Origin: Candidatus Defluviibacillus avedoerensis
Lineage (GTDB): Bacteria > Pseudomonadota > Gammaproteobacteria > Burkholderiales > Burkholderiaceae_C
Direction: 5' to 3'
Length of the DNA stretch: 64,000 nucleotides
NCBI GenBank assembly: GCA_016703665.1
Contig: JADJBS010000009.1
Coordinates: 1-64,000 of the forward strand
In this document: piece by piece, positions 24,466 through 35,543 of the stretch
How positions within the stretch are numbered: the first letter of the stretch is position 1
Layout of the letters: each line of letters opens with the position of its first letter
Translations under genes and position numbers: made by a program
Notes under the pieces: model-generated
The model's database searches: none
Told to the model about the DNA's origin: nothing
The model's input: only the letters and a program-made list of their open reading frames with translations

Positions 24466-26117
24466 GCCATCCCCTTAGATACAAGAACAGGCAATTGAAG
24501 ATGTTTTGAAAGAATCTCAGCAACAACAACATCTTCAAGTCTAGGAATGGCCCGAAGACTTACGTGTGTAGATGGAACCGCCTCAAATTTACCGGATAAA
24601 TGTAGCACGCCAGCTTTTTTCCTGTTCCCGGCTTCAAACAAGTCGATGAATCTTCTCGGTGCAATGCCGTCAAATTGCATAAGTCTGACCATCGTCCGAC
24701 TATTCACGTCTTCCGTCAATGAGTCATCATGCAGCCTTGTGGCGAGGCTTTTCCGGTAGGGCTCGATATAGTGAACTTCTGATATGCCTGCGGCAACAAT
24801 ATGACGAGCACATGAGTGACAAGGGTACGTTGTCACGAAAATTTTACCCCCGACGATCTTGTCGCCCGCCAATCTACTGGCACCAAGGATTGCATGCATT
24901 TCCGCATGTACAGCTCTTGAGAACTCGATGAGGTCCTTTACCCGAGAATCGCTCACAATCCTGTCAACTGCTTTTGCGCGTTCTGCTTCATTAACCAAGC
25001 CGCCTGAAACCAGCGTATCAATCACTTTCTAGCGAGCACACGCTTTTCATGGTCGTTGGAACATTTGCCTACCCAGTCCTCGCAAAACAACGCTCATCCT
25101 TCTCAGCCTGAGTTGCTGAACCCAGTTCCTGCAAGGCGAACGAACCGATAGGCGCTTTGCCATACAGGCCACCCCCGCTTCTAGGGACATCATTCCAACC
25201 GACGGCCAGTAGTTCACCAGTAACGCTAGTCACGGCAGCGCCAACTTGCCTTGAAAAGCATGCTGAGTTTCGCCCAGCCGAAGTGGCGGAGTACATAGCA
25301 GTTTCTTCAGCGGTAGGTGTTATTACTTGCGTACGAAAGAGAAGGCTAAAAAATCGACGCATCTTGCCAACTATTTGGGAAACGGCAGCGCTTTCGTCAG
25401 GAGCCCAACTGAATAGTCAACGCGTAGAAAATAATCACATCGTGGAAACGTTTCTCGAACTGACTGTCCGTGATCGAACTCTTCCCCGAGTCTGTGTCAA
25501 TCAATGATCAATTTCTGCCTTTGTCAATCGCCAGGGCGTTCCGAGATTCCTCCTTCGAACCTCCAATGGCGAAAAGACACCGATTGCAAACAACAAGTCA
25601 CCATAAATTAGTCTGAGAAGCGCCGTTCTGCGTCATTCTTTATTGAATCAATCACATGGCAAATTCTTTGGGTGGCCATAGAGTTGCCGGGCGCTCGGCT
25701 CCGGGTCTGGCGAATCGGTAAATTCACCGAAATTCCTTTTGACGATCACCCCGTATCTTTGCAATCGCAAGTTTTGCCAAGATGTCTTGCAAAGCGATCC
25801 CGCAGTGTGTCCCCAGCTTGAATCAGGGTTTGATCTCGGAAAACTTGCTGGAATTGTAACAGGAATCCAATATCTGCGGCGTTAATCCTTATTAGTCACT
25901 CAGTTTGACGGTTGCCGTCTGGTATCCGAACTCGCTCAAAGCGTGAAGAGTTTGTTGGGCGGTTTCGTGTATCGGTGATCCGATGGGGCCACAAAGAGCA
26001 ATTACTAATTCTGAGTTCGGCTTGCAACCGCCATGCTAGTGGAGTCGATATTTATTGAGAGCCAGGTGCGGGACTCTTTACAGCAGATTCGAGAGATCGA
26101 ACTTTTGCGGAAGACAT
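24462..26117 (-). pseudogene. avcD: AvcD-type antiviral dCTP/dCMP deaminase, frameshifted
   Basis: From the ATG at 26117 the reconstructed protein (about 540 residues) has a P-loop kinase-like N-terminal domain (ELVIALCGPIGSPIHETAQQ, then LIQAGDTLRDRF), a linker with LIDTDSGEEFDHGQSVRETF, then PTAEETAMYSATSAGRNSAC and RQVGAAVTSVTGELLAVGWN. The zinc-dependent deaminase motifs are VHAEMHAIL and TTYPCHSCARHIVAAGISEV. This layout is that of AvcD/antiphage dCTP deaminases, which empty the deoxycytidine nucleotide pool during infection. The long open parts are 25069-25362 and 24462-25025; the N-terminal half is in several frames (six or more indels). A regulatory RNA like AvcI would lie upstream of 26117 but was not identified. 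Confidence 0.8.
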
Positions 26118-26342
26118 ATTAATTTCCATTCAAAACGTGTACTTGCGACCTGAAGAAGTGATTCGCGCGATGTCGGCAGGTAAGTTGAGGCAGCCGCCCA
26201 TCCAAGCATATGCTTCACATCCCGCAGCGCCACCACCGAACCGAAAAAAGCATTCCCAAATATTTGCGGTCACAACTTCGATCTCCAGATCAAAGACGGT
26301 GCCCTACAACACGTTAGCGCGACAGCTTTCCGTTAATGTTGC

Positions 26343-27794
26343 TCATAAATTGATAGCTTTCAGCGAACGCTCCTTAGGGGCTATCGGCACTTTTCGCTTA
26401 TTTTTGCCAGACACAGCGGTGGTTGATGCCTCAATACGTTCAAGAAGTGCGCTGGCGGATTCGTCGCTAGGGTCTTGCGGCACCAGCTCGCCGCGAAAGG
26501 CTTTGGCCAGCACCAGCGGGGTCAGACGTTGGGCCTGGGCGCGGGCGGTTGTGCAACGGGTTTCCATGCGGTCGGCCAGGGCGAACATGCCTTCGACGCG
26601 GCGGACGATTTCGGCTTGCTCTGACAATGATGGCAGGAAAATTGGAAAGGTGTGAGAAGCTCTTTCCGAACACCACCTGCCCGGCCGTTCGATCCGAACC
26701 TGCCTCGATAAACTTCAATAGCTGATCACCTCTCAAGAAGACATAGAGGTACTCAAGATCAATGTCTTTGGTTCGTGGAACCGCTTTCATTAGCGCGACG
26801 TTATATGCACCCTCCAAGCCTCGAAGTATCTGGAAAATAGGCGGGCCATAGCGACCAATCATCACATCTGTTTTATTGCAAAAGCGTCGTGCTAGATTTT
26901 TTGGAATGTAGGTTGTGTGACGATCTGACTTGTAATCTCGAATTTGAATAAGTCGAACCAAGCAATCACCATTTTCATAGGTGAAAGTTGACTTGGGCGG
27001 CTGGCTGCCACCAACGAAATCGCAGGTAGCACCAAGAGAAGCTTCTTTCCAAAGCTTGGGCGCGCGAATGACATGACTGTATGGGTCGCCAACACGAACC
27101 TCCGTGAAATTGCTGGCTGCATCCTCCCCAAAGTTGCTTCTCCGCCAGTCAACCGTCAAGTCTCCTGAGGTTGCTGCTTTCAACACCGTCTGCCGGAACC
27201 GCTTGAGCAAGGCGGGGATGGCATCCAAGCGATCGTTGCAGGACTGGATGCGGGTGAGCAGAGTATCGAGTTGGTTGGCGATGCGGGTTTGCTCTTCGCG
27301 CGGGGCGATCGGAATAGCAGTCGCTGCAATGGCAGTTCTACTCAATTCGATCTGATTGATAGTGCCATCGCACATTTCCTCGATCTTGCTTTGAACCTCA
27401 GGCTCTAATCCAATTGAACAAATAGCGTGCATCCAATTCCGGCGCTGCCCGGCAATATGGTTACGTGCGAATCCACCACCTTAGAGGGCGTGCAATCGGC
27501 CGCCTTCACGTGGTAGGCACGCCCAACCGTTCCAGTACCGGTGCTGTTCCAGAGAACGTCGCCTGCCTTGATGAACCGTGCCTCATCCCATGCACTGAAT
27601 TGCTCAGGATGTATGTATTTCAGGTGCTGAAGCTGGAGCTCTCCCCAGCGGATGCACTTCTGGTTGATGACAGGGCAAATCACTTTATCGATGTACTTCG
27701 GCGACTTACCTCGCTGGATGTACGCGGATATCTCGCCTATCGTGGACCACTGCCATGTGGACGGAATTTCATTCATCCGCGCCACCTTCGGCAT
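26343..27794 (-). pseudogene. hsdS: Type I restriction-modification specificity subunit HsdS, frameshifted
   Basis: The N-terminal target-recognition domain runs from MPKVARMNEIPSTWQWSTIG through RGKSPKYIDKVICPVINQKC. The central conserved spacer is PREEQTRIANQLDTLLTRIQ and FRQTVLKAATSGDLTVDWRR. A second recognition domain (GATCDFVGGSQPPKSTFTYE) and the C-terminal spacer (AQRLTPLVLAKAFRGELVPQ) complete the two-domain layout of HsdS. Frameshifts lie near 27430 and 26640. It follows hsdM directly and is read in frame with the hsdM tail in this sequence, which is unusual. The subunit sets the DNA target of the HsdRMS complex. Confidence 0.8.
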
Positions 27795-29336
27795 GAGGTC
27801 TTCCAGTGCTGTATCAGGGTCTTCTCCCAGTTCTTCCAGCAGGCTGCGCAGGTCGGCCATGGCGCCATCCAGCTCACGCATCGCCAAGCGGGCCACCAGT
27901 GCGGGTCATCTCGCTGGGCTTCTGCGGTTTCGGCGTTATCGTCTTTCAGCCAACTGATGTCCAGGTTATCGCCACGCGCCTTGATTTGCTCGCGGGTGAA
28001 ATAGCGCCAGCGGCCCGCCTCGTCCGGTGTCTACGCGCTGGGCCGGGCGGCGGGGCCGCCGCAGGGGTCGGCGCCAAACACGTCTTCAAACTTGTCGCGC
28101 GGGTTCTGGCTGGCGCATCAGGCGCGGTGCGGAAGTAGTCGCGCGTGAACGGGGTGCGCTTGCCAAACTGGGGCATGTTGGCGCGCATGTCGTACACCCA
28201 GACCTCTTTGGTGTTGCCCTTGTCCTTTTCGCCCTTGGTGAAGAAGAGCACGTTGGTCTTGACGCCCTGCGCATAAAAGATGCCGGTGGGCAGGCGCAGT
28301 ATGGTGTGCAGGTTGCACTTGTCCATCAAGTCGCGGCCAATGTCAGCGCCAATGTTGCTTTCAAACAGCACGTTGTCGGGCAGCACCACTGCAGCTCGGC
28401 CACCGGGTTTGAGGTTGCGGTAGATGTGCCGCAAAAGCAAAACTGCTTATTGGTGGTGGGGTAGGTAAAGTCTGTGCGGGTGGGTAGGCCGCCGCCTTTT
28501 TTGGTGCCGAAAGGCGGGTTGCTTAAGCTTAGAGTGGCCTGCGGCAGGCGGGTGCCTTCTTCGCCCAGGGTGTCGCCAAACTGGATGCCGCCTTCAATGC
28601 CGTGCAGCAGCATGTTCATCAGCGCCAGGCGGTGCGTGTCTTGCACCAGCTCCATGCCGTAAAAAGTGCCGCTGCGGTATTTGCGCTGCTGGGCCTCGCT
28701 GCGGTCTTCGGGCTTGTATTTTGCGCGCAGGTAGTTGTTGGCGGCAATCAAGAAGCCGCCGGTACCCGCGGCAGGGTCTTGAATGACATCGGCCAGCGTG
28801 GGTTGCAGCACGGTGACGATGCTGTCGATCAAATCGCGCGGGGTGAAGTACTGGCCTGCGCCGCTTTTCTTCTCGTTGGCGTTGCGCTCCAGCAGGCCTT
28901 CATACAGGTCGCCCAGGTCGTCGCGTTGCACGCTGTACCAGTCAAGCTTGTCAATCTCCACCACCAGTTTGGACAGAGTGGCCGGTTTGGTGATGAAGGT
29001 GCTGGCGTTGGCATAGATTTGCTGCACGCTGCCCTGGCCGTGCAGGCCATAGGCCAACAGCAGTTCTTTGTACAAGTCCAGCCGCTCGGGGGCGGAGGCG
29101 GCCATCAGGTCGGCCCAGCGGGTGCCGTCCATCTGCGCAAGCGGCTCGCCCTTTTTGGGGGCCTTGTGAATGACCAGGCGGTCTTCTTGCCCGGTCTCTT
29201 GCATCATGCGCAAAAACAGCAGGTAGGTAAGTTCGCTCACATACTGGTGGTAAGTCACACCGTCATCGCGCAGCAGGTTGCACAGGTTCCAGAGCTTGGC
29301 AACGATGTCGGATGCTGCGGGGTTGATTTGATTCAT
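27795..29336 (-). pseudogene. hsdM: Type I restriction-modification methyltransferase HsdM, frameshifted
   Basis: The start at 29336 gives MNQINPAASDIVAKLWNLCN, the usual HsdM N-terminus. The SAM motif I is DPAAGTGGFLIAANN and motif IV is NPPFGTKKGGG. The frame shifts near 28440 (after TTNKQF) and resumes as LRHIYRNLKPGGRAAVVLPD and TNVLFFTKGEKDKGNTKEVW. Further shifts near 28100 and 27920 precede the C-terminal LDISWLKDDNAE-type segment and the helix LDGAMADLRSLLEELGEDPD. HsdM methylates adenine and forms the core of the complex with HsdS. Confidence 0.85.
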
Positions 29337-29674
29337 AGGTTCAGTGGTGGGCGTCAGGCGGACTTTTGCCCCCCCGGGGGCGACCAGCAGCCCGCCCGGG
29401 GGCCGCGGGGCGGGGGCGGCGCGGCGGGGTTGTGGGCGTGTTGGTGGCAAAGAATTACCCCGGGCGCCGCCCCGGCCGCCGCCCCCCCCGCCGCGCCCCC
29501 CCCCCCCCCCCCCCCCGCGGCCAACCCCCCCCCCCCCCCCCCCCCCCGGACGTAGCCCGGAGACCCCCCCCCCCCCCCCCCCCCCGGGCCGGGGTGCGCG
29601 CCGGAAACAAAGACCCCCCCCCCCACCAAAACCAGAGGCCCCGCCACGCCCCCCTGCCCCGGCCCCCCCCCGGG
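29337..29674. other. Low-complexity G/C homopolymer tract between hsdR and hsdM
   Basis: The interval is almost pure C/G with several C runs of 10-20 or more (near 29495-29515, 29525-29547 and 29565-29585). It makes proline- or glycine-only frames on both strands. Nothing like it occurs elsewhere in the window. It is best read as an assembly or gap-fill artefact, possibly replacing a normal hsdR-hsdM junction. Confidence 0.6.
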
Positions 29675-32600
29675 TCGTCAGACCAGAGGGCATCGTTAAA
29701 GGCTTCCAGCACGGGCTGGAGCTGGCCATTGAACAGTTTGTCCAGCCGGGCAAAGCCGCCGCCTTCGCGTTTGAATATAAGGTCGGGGTCGTCTAGCGCA
29801 GCCCGGTCTACCAACATATTTGCCTTGGTTTGTGCGGCAATGCGTTTGAGCCAGTCGCGCTGCGGTTGCGTCCACGGTTTACCCGCCAGGGGTTTGACAG
29901 CAGGTCTTGCAAGGCGTGGTCTACGCGCTCGGCATAGGGGAGCAAAGCGTCGCCAATGGCGGCCTGGCGTATGTAGCCAATGATGCGGGCGGCAATGTCT
30001 TGGTTGCTGAGCTCGCGCCAGGCTGTGGCCAAGCGGGTCTCGGTAAAGCCTGCTTGGTCTAGGGCGAGCACCAGTTCTTTGAGCTGCTTGCGGGTCAGGT
30101 CGCGCGGGCGGGTGAGCACGGTGATGAGTGCGGGCAGCTCGTTGCCGTGGCTGGCGATGAAGTCTTTGAACTCTTGCAAATAGTCTTCGGGCTTGCTGGA
30201 AGTGCCGTAGCCACGCTCTATGCCCGCAAACGCGTCGGGATGGTCGGAGATGAACATGGGCTGGCCGCTGCTTTGGCGCTTGCGGTCCAGCACTTCACCC
30301 AGATTCGGGTTTTGGGTGAACCAGCTGGCGATTTCGTCCACTGACAGCGTGCGCAGTTTTTGGATGAATGCATCCAGGCGCATGCCAGCTTTGGTTTCAA
30401 AGTCTTGCTTGGCCTTGGCATCCAGGTGGCGCTTTTTGACTTGTAGCTTGGCCAAAAACTGCTCCGCACCAGTTCGCGTGCGGCGGGGTCTTGCACGCTC
30501 ACCATTTCCTGCTCCAGCTGCGCAAAGCTAATGCTGGGGTTGACCACCACCGGGCGCATGGCGGTCATGTTGCCAATGGCTTCAAAAATGCGCACCGCGT
30601 CAAACACGCGGAAGCTGTCTTTGGCATCCCCATCAAAGTCGCACAGGCGGGTGGCACGGCCCAACATTTGGTCAAACAAGATGCGGCTGTTCACCTGGCG
30701 CAAGAACACCAGGTTGCAAATTTCGGGCACGTCGATGCCGGTGGTGAGCAGGTCCACGGTGACCGCCACATTGGGCAGGCGCTCGTTTTTGAAGCGGCGA
30801 ATCAGCGCCCGCGGCTTGTCGGCATTGCCGGTGATCTTGATGACGGCATCGTCTTCCACGCTGCCGTATTGGGATTGAAAAGCGTCTTTGAGTACATCGA
30901 CGACCAGATCGGCGTGGTCGGTGTTGACGCAATAGATCAGGGTTTTGCGTTGGCCGGTGGGGTCTATTTCTTCGGCCAGGTATTTGCAGACGGCACTGGT
31001 TGAATGCGCGGGTGATGACCTTGCGGTTGAAGTCCTCGACGTTCAGATCGATGTCGTCCGGGGCCTTGAACAGGCTTGATCTGGTTGCGCCGGGTGTCGT
31101 AGACCTTAAGCTCTTCGCCCACCTTCCAGTGCATGCCAGTTTTGACAAGTCGGTATAAATCTGGATGGGAGGCTCATAGTCCACCAGATAGCCGTCGACC
31201 ACGGCTTCCCGGTAGCTGTAGGTATATACCGGCGGGCCAAAAATTTCGGTGGTGTGCAGCGCCGGGGTGGCGGTCAGGCCAATCTTGACCGCGTCAAAGT
31301 AGTCCAGCACGCGGCGGTATTTGGAGATGTAGTCGTCAAAGCCGCGAAAGCTAAGCTCGGTGTCTGACATCTCGCGATCCAGCGTGTAGCCACGGTGGCA
31401 CTCGTCAATCACGACGCAGTCGTATTGGTCTACGGTGGGCGGGGCTACACCTTCAGCTGGCAAGAGTATGCGCCGCATCATGCCTTGCACGGTGGCAATA
31501 TGGACTGCTGTGTCGTCGTCGGGCTTCTGCGCATCCAGCTCTTTGATACCAAAGGTTTCTGCAAATGTTTGCAGCCGCTCCATCCGGGTGTCTTTGAAAG
31601 AGTTGGCTGCTTGCTCGCCCAGGGCGGAACGGTCAACCAGAAACAAAATGCGCTTAAAGCGCTGGGCTTTGAGCAGGCGGTAAATCAGGGCAATACACGT
31701 TTTGGTCTTACCGGTACCGGTGGCCATCGCCAACAAAATGTCGCGCTGGCCTTGGCCTATACGCAACTCGGTTTCCGAATGGCGGTTTTTTGGTGGGCCC
31801 ACAAGCGAATCCAAAGTTGGGTTCGGTGTTGGCCAGCTGGGCATGTGCTGACTTGGTCGGTTTGCAACAGGCTTTTGGGCCCATCGGGCTGTACCAGCCG
31901 TCCAAAGCCTGGCTGCGGTTTTCAGTTTGGCGCAGGTCACAAAACCAGATGCCGCTTTTGGTGGCGAACTGGCGCAGGTATGGCCGACCGTTGGCGGAGA
32001 AAACGAAGGGGATGCGGTGCTCCGATTGAGCGCCCCAATTGCTTTCATGGAGTTGAGTTTCGGTAGTGGCAGAAAACGTGCGGCTGTACCGCTTGGCTTG
32101 CTGCAATGCGCCAGAGACATCGACGTTCTTGCGTTTTGCCTCCACCACAGCCATGGGAATCAGGCCCTTAAACAACACGTAGTCAGCCGAGTACCATCGC
32201 AAGGCCATTCGGCAATGGCCATGTTGCGCCCCGCCTGCGGGCGTGCGCCTTTGCTGTAGCGCAGTTGCTCAGTGTCAGCTTCCCAGCCTGCTTGGCGCAA
32301 TTGCACATCAATGATGCGCCGGGTGTCCGCTTCGTCGAGTTGGACTTGTATTGCGGCGGTTGCGCCAGACTGGAGAAACGATTTGTATTGCGCAGCTGGC
32401 GCGGCAACTGCTGCGGCTTGAAGGCTTGCAAGTTGTTCGGCCAGCTGTGCTTTGGCGTTGTCAGATTCGGTCGCCAGTTGCTCCCAGATAGCGCGCTCTT
32501 CGCTCAAAGAAGAGAGTTGCGTTTTGGCAGAGTGAAGTTCGGCACTGACTTGTGCACTTTGCGCTTGAAAGCTACCTACAGCCTCACGAAGGCGGGCTAG

Positions 32601-33074
32601 CTCTGCCTGCAGCTCTGCCGTCTCTTCCACTGGCGCTTGGGGCGGTACAAATGGCCCGGACTTGTAGGCTGCATCCTTGAACGTGCGGTGAAACCAGAGT
32701 GCCAGCTGCCAGCAAAGCTTGAGTGTGGACAGTGCGCCTGCATGGTTTCCTCCAGCGCATGATTTGCTGCGTTACCGTTGACGCGTATTTGGTCGAAGAC
32801 CTGTTTCACTTCCCGAGGTATTGCGCCTTTCGTTGCTCAAGCGCCGAATGAGGTCGTATTGGGTTTCGCTAGATACCGTAAGTAGACCTGTGCGTGCAGC
32901 CAGTGATTGCGCCAATAATTCGGAAAACTGCCGCAGCTTGAGCAGGCTGGTGTTCGGGTCCTCTGCAAAGTAACGTTCAGCCACGGCGCCCAGTCGCCAA
33001 AGCTGCTCCTCGTAGGGGCGAAGCATTTCAAAATTCGAGCGAATGTCATTTTTCAACTCACCACTCCCCACCAA
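29675..33074 (-). pseudogene. hsdR: Type I restriction endonuclease/translocase HsdR, frameshifted
   Basis: From 33074 (MVGSGELKNDIRSNFEMLRP) an N-terminal DUF4145-type region is followed by a coiled-coil-like segment (32160-32630) and the nuclease motif VVEAKRKNVDVSGA. The SF2 motor has AMATGTGKTKTCIALIYRLL (Walker A), VIDECHRGYT (DEAD-like DECH), GLTATPALHT (motif III) and LLTTGIDVPEICNLVFLRQV with QMLGRATRLC (motifs V-VI). The C-terminus is LDDPDLIFKREGGGFARLDK. The parts lie in at least six frame segments. The gene is first in the hsdR-hsdM-hsdS order. HsdR translocates and cuts unmodified DNA. Confidence 0.85.
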
Positions 33075-33360
33075 TATGCCAAGTGGCCTTTGAATTTAGA
33101 TAGGCCCAAAGGGGAGGGTAGGTCTTTAGTAAAAACACCGCACCGCCGAGGAGCATTGGAATGCAAAACACCCTCGACAGCATACACGCAATGATTGATT
33201 TGGCCATGTACTGAACAGATGTTTCGAACACATCTCCCTGAGGCGCTGCAACTCAATCGAACCTATCTAGGTCTGGGCCTAGATGGCACACCGATCATCA
33301 ATTTTATTGTGTGCCCAAGCCGAGTTAATTTTGTTGATTTTTCCTCAAAGGAGTATCCCT

Positions 33361-33567
33361 ATGCCAATATTAAATATTCATCCCTCAAATCATCGTTGCG
33401 CAAATTGCGAGTATTGGAATTCCAAAATTGAAGTTGAAATCGGATTCAGTGTCGTAAAAGTCGACTCACAATCAGAGGGTCAATGTTTTGGCAGGCACCG
33501 GGGTCGATCTACATTAGCGAGAGAGACTTGCAGTGGTTGGAGGCTTTGGTTTGCCGTAAATCCATAG
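33361..33567 (+). CDS. Small cysteine-rich (zinc-ribbon-like) protein
   Basis: The ATG at 33361 is preceded by AAAGGAG at the right distance, a better start than the upstream frame from 33283. The 68-residue product has paired cysteines: CANCEYW near residue 13, EGQCFGR and ETCSGWRLW, a CxxC...C...C layout suited to one zinc ion. It was not recognised by name. It stands alone between hsdR and a terminator-like hairpin, and no gene is visible in the 286 bases upstream. Confidence 0.6.
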   Translation: MPILNIHPSNHRCANCEYWNSKIEVEIGFSVVKVDSQSEGQCFGRHRGRSTLARETCSGWRLWFAVNP

Positions 33568-33782
33568 CGGCCTTATTTGAACTGTTCGATCACATGCCCC
33601 AAAGTTGGGCGTGACTTCGGTTGTTGGATCGTTTTTCTAATGTGACCTTGCAGGCCTTGCTGACAAAAGCCAATAAAACACCGGGGAACAAACCGGGGAA
33701 CGTTATCTACAGATTTGAGTTAAAATGTAGGTTTTATGAGGCTTACGGAGCATTATTCGTGCGCTTTCACACCATATGAATC
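33568..33782. other. Intergenic stretch with an IS-end-like sequence
   Basis: No gene is seen. GGAACAAACCGGGG at 33685-33698 is identical to the first 14 bases of the IS end at position 1, but it is not followed by the rest of the terminal repeat. Confidence 0.4.
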
Positions 33783-33818
33783 AAGGACTTAGCTTCGAAA
33801 GGAGCTAGGTCCTTTCTT
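33783..33818 (+). terminator. Terminator-like hairpin
   Basis: AAGGACTTAGCT pairs with AGCTAGGTCCTT (one mismatch) around an 8-base loop, followed by a T-rich TCTT tail. It could end transcription from the small cysteine-rich gene or be part of a mobile remnant. Confidence 0.5.
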
Positions 33819-33889
33819 CTTGTGTGTTCTGTATGCGCGTCCTTGGGAAAGCCTGAGTGGAAAAGCTGCCACACCGGGAAATAGAATCC

Positions 33890-34187
33890 GAGCCTCGGTC
33901 TACCTGGGATGCCAGGACACCTACGACGTTGGCTACATTTAATGCGGTGTCCCATTTACCAGCAGCGCTTTATTGATAGCTATTGCGAGACAAAACTCTA
34001 TGACCGTATGAGCGCCATCACTGCTGCTGATCTGCTTAACCTGCCCTGGTACGAAGAAAGTGGCGTACCGTTGCTCAGGATATTGACTGACCGTGGTAGT
34101 GAACACTGTGGCAATCTAGAGCAGCGTGAGTTTGCGCTGTCCCTGTACCTCGAAGACATCGACCACACACGAACTAAGACCTAGAGT
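33890..34187 (+). pseudogene. IS481-type transposase fragment
   Basis: In shifted frames, QDTYDVGYI and then QQRFIDSYCETKLYDRMSAI, EESGVPLLRILTDRGSEHCG and YLEDIDHTRTKT match the integrase core of IS481-family transposases (the RILTDRGSE block holds the second catalytic aspartate). Both ends are missing. It lies at the right edge of the accessory region. Confidence 0.7.
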
Positions 34188-34263
34188 ACGCAAACCAATG
34201 GCATTTGCAAGTGCCCTCAGGCGCAAGCTTTGCACCTCACTGGATCAACTTCCCTTATCAACT

Positions 34264-34650
34264 ATGCCAAGCAGTACCTGGCTGAAATGCATCAATCATT
34301 GTTTTTTAGCGACACCACGCGTCTGGCAGGTTGTTCTTGCCTTGCTGGTCTGTGTCGTGAGCAAGCTTGCATTGACACCATCCGACTATCCCCATGTGAG
34401 TCTCGGGTGGGACAAGCTCAACCACTTTGCTGCGTTCGCCGCACTGGCCCTGGCTGCATGGCTGGGATTTCGCACTGCGCGCCAGCATCAGTGGATTTCA
34501 TTGCTGTGCCTGCTGATTTACGGTGGTGCCATTGAAATTGTGCAGTTGTATGTGCCTGGGCGCTCGTCCGAATGGTTTGACCTGCTTGCCGACGCCATCG
34601 GCATCTCTTTGGGTGGCTTGATTGCCTCAGCCCTGGTCAGGCAGCGTTGA
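34264..34650 (+). CDS. VanZ-like membrane protein
   Basis: About 128 residues with four hydrophobic segments: VWQVVLALLVCVVSKLAL, a second after WDKLNHFAAFAALALAAWLG, WISLLCLLIYGGAIEIVQLY and a last one in ADAIGISLGGLIASALV. The patterns DKLNHFAAFAAL and EIVQLYVPGRSSEWFDLLAD are those of VanZ-like proteins. The frame is open further upstream (ATG at 34198), but neither start has a clear ribosome binding site. The cellular role of the family is unsettled. Confidence 0.7.
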   Translation: MPSSTWLKCINHCFLATPRVWQVVLALLVCVVSKLALTPSDYPHVSLGWDKLNHFAAFAALALAAWLGFRTARQHQWISLLCLLIYGGAIEIVQLYVPGRSSEWFDLLADAIGISLGGLIASALVRQR

Positions 34651-35150
34651 GCACGGGAGGATGCCCAGTTGCCTTGACAACGCGAACACAGTCCGCAATG
34701 TGCGCGTTTCCGAAATACCGTATCGCCAGATAGCCCATGAGCGCCGACGCTGCCTGCCCAGCGAAAGGCACGTATTTGGTTGCTTGTTTGGCTGTTAACC
34801 TGACGCCGATATGGCGCGCTGCACTCAAGATCAGGTCTTTGGTGATCAGGCGGCCAATCAGCATGGACCCTACGACTGTGACGGCTTTTGAATCTCATCC
34901 CGTTTATGTGTGGGTAGTTGATCCAGTTGCTTAGGCGTCAGGCCAAATTCGGCGTTGATGGCAGGATCAGGTTAGACAGCAGTGCCGCATCAACTGCCCA
35001 GTCCAGGCCAGGAACGGGCACTGCACTGGCAGCAGCGGCCATGATGGCCCGCCGATTCAGGAGTTTCCCGCAATTCCTGACTGCCCGCTGCAGGGCATGA
35101 TCGTCCTCTGCAAGCAGCAGCACATTCATTCCTTGGGGAACAGACTTCAT
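34637..35150 (-). pseudogene. EcsC-family protein, frameshifted
   Basis: The ATG at 35150 overlaps the GlsB-type gene stop (ATGA). The N-terminal frame holds NRRAIMAAAASAVPVPGLDW and the C-terminal frame (34637-34864) holds ARHIGVRLTAKQATKYVPFA, with GQAASALMGYLAIRYFG, as in EcsC proteins. The two parts are joined through about 80 bases in shifted frames near 34870-34950. About 170 residues are reconstructed. The function is unknown. Confidence 0.65.
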
Positions 35151-35416
35151 TCGCTCTTTTTGACCATGCCGTAGATCACCAGTAACAAGACGGCACCGAT
35201 CACCGAGGCGATCCAGCCTACCGCGTCGCCTTGTTTGTAAAGGCCCAGTGCTGTGCCTGCAAATTGTGCGAGGAATGAGCCCGCAATACCCAATAAGCCG
35301 GTCATGATCCAGCCCATCTGGTCGTTTCCGGGCTTGAGCATACGTGCAATGAAGCCAACCACCAAACCAACGGCAAAGGTACCAATCAGGGACATCATGT
35401 GAATAGCCTTATTCAA
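35147..35416 (-). CDS. GlsB/YeaQ/YmgE-family membrane protein
   Basis: An 83-89-residue protein with three hydrophobic helices in the family pattern: MSLIGTFAVGLVVGFIARML, MGWIMTGLLGIAGSFLAQFA and GWIASVIGAVLLLVIYGMV. The start is either the ATG at 35416 or the one at 35398. These are small inner-membrane proteins often linked to stress. It is cotranscribed with the EcsC-like gene. Confidence 0.85.
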   Translation of the reverse strand: MNKAIHMMSLIGTFAVGLVVGFIARMLKPGNDQMGWIMTGLLGIAGSFLAQFAGTALGLYKQGDAVGWIASVIGAVLLLVIYGMVKKSE

Positions 35417-35543
35417 AAATTGATCAAGTTATCAATGTAGCGTGGTGCAAGGTCTCATTTAACGTTTTGCACGGTGTGCGCCGTGCAAATTTCACGATTG
35501 CAGTGGCCGCTGATTGGTGTGGCCAAATTCACCTGTGTTTTAC

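Noticed and set aside
28326..29796. Long glycine- or proline-rich frames on both strands
   Set aside because: They are produced by the C/G homopolymer tract; only the HsdM part downstream of 29336 and the HsdR tail upstream of 29674 are real protein.
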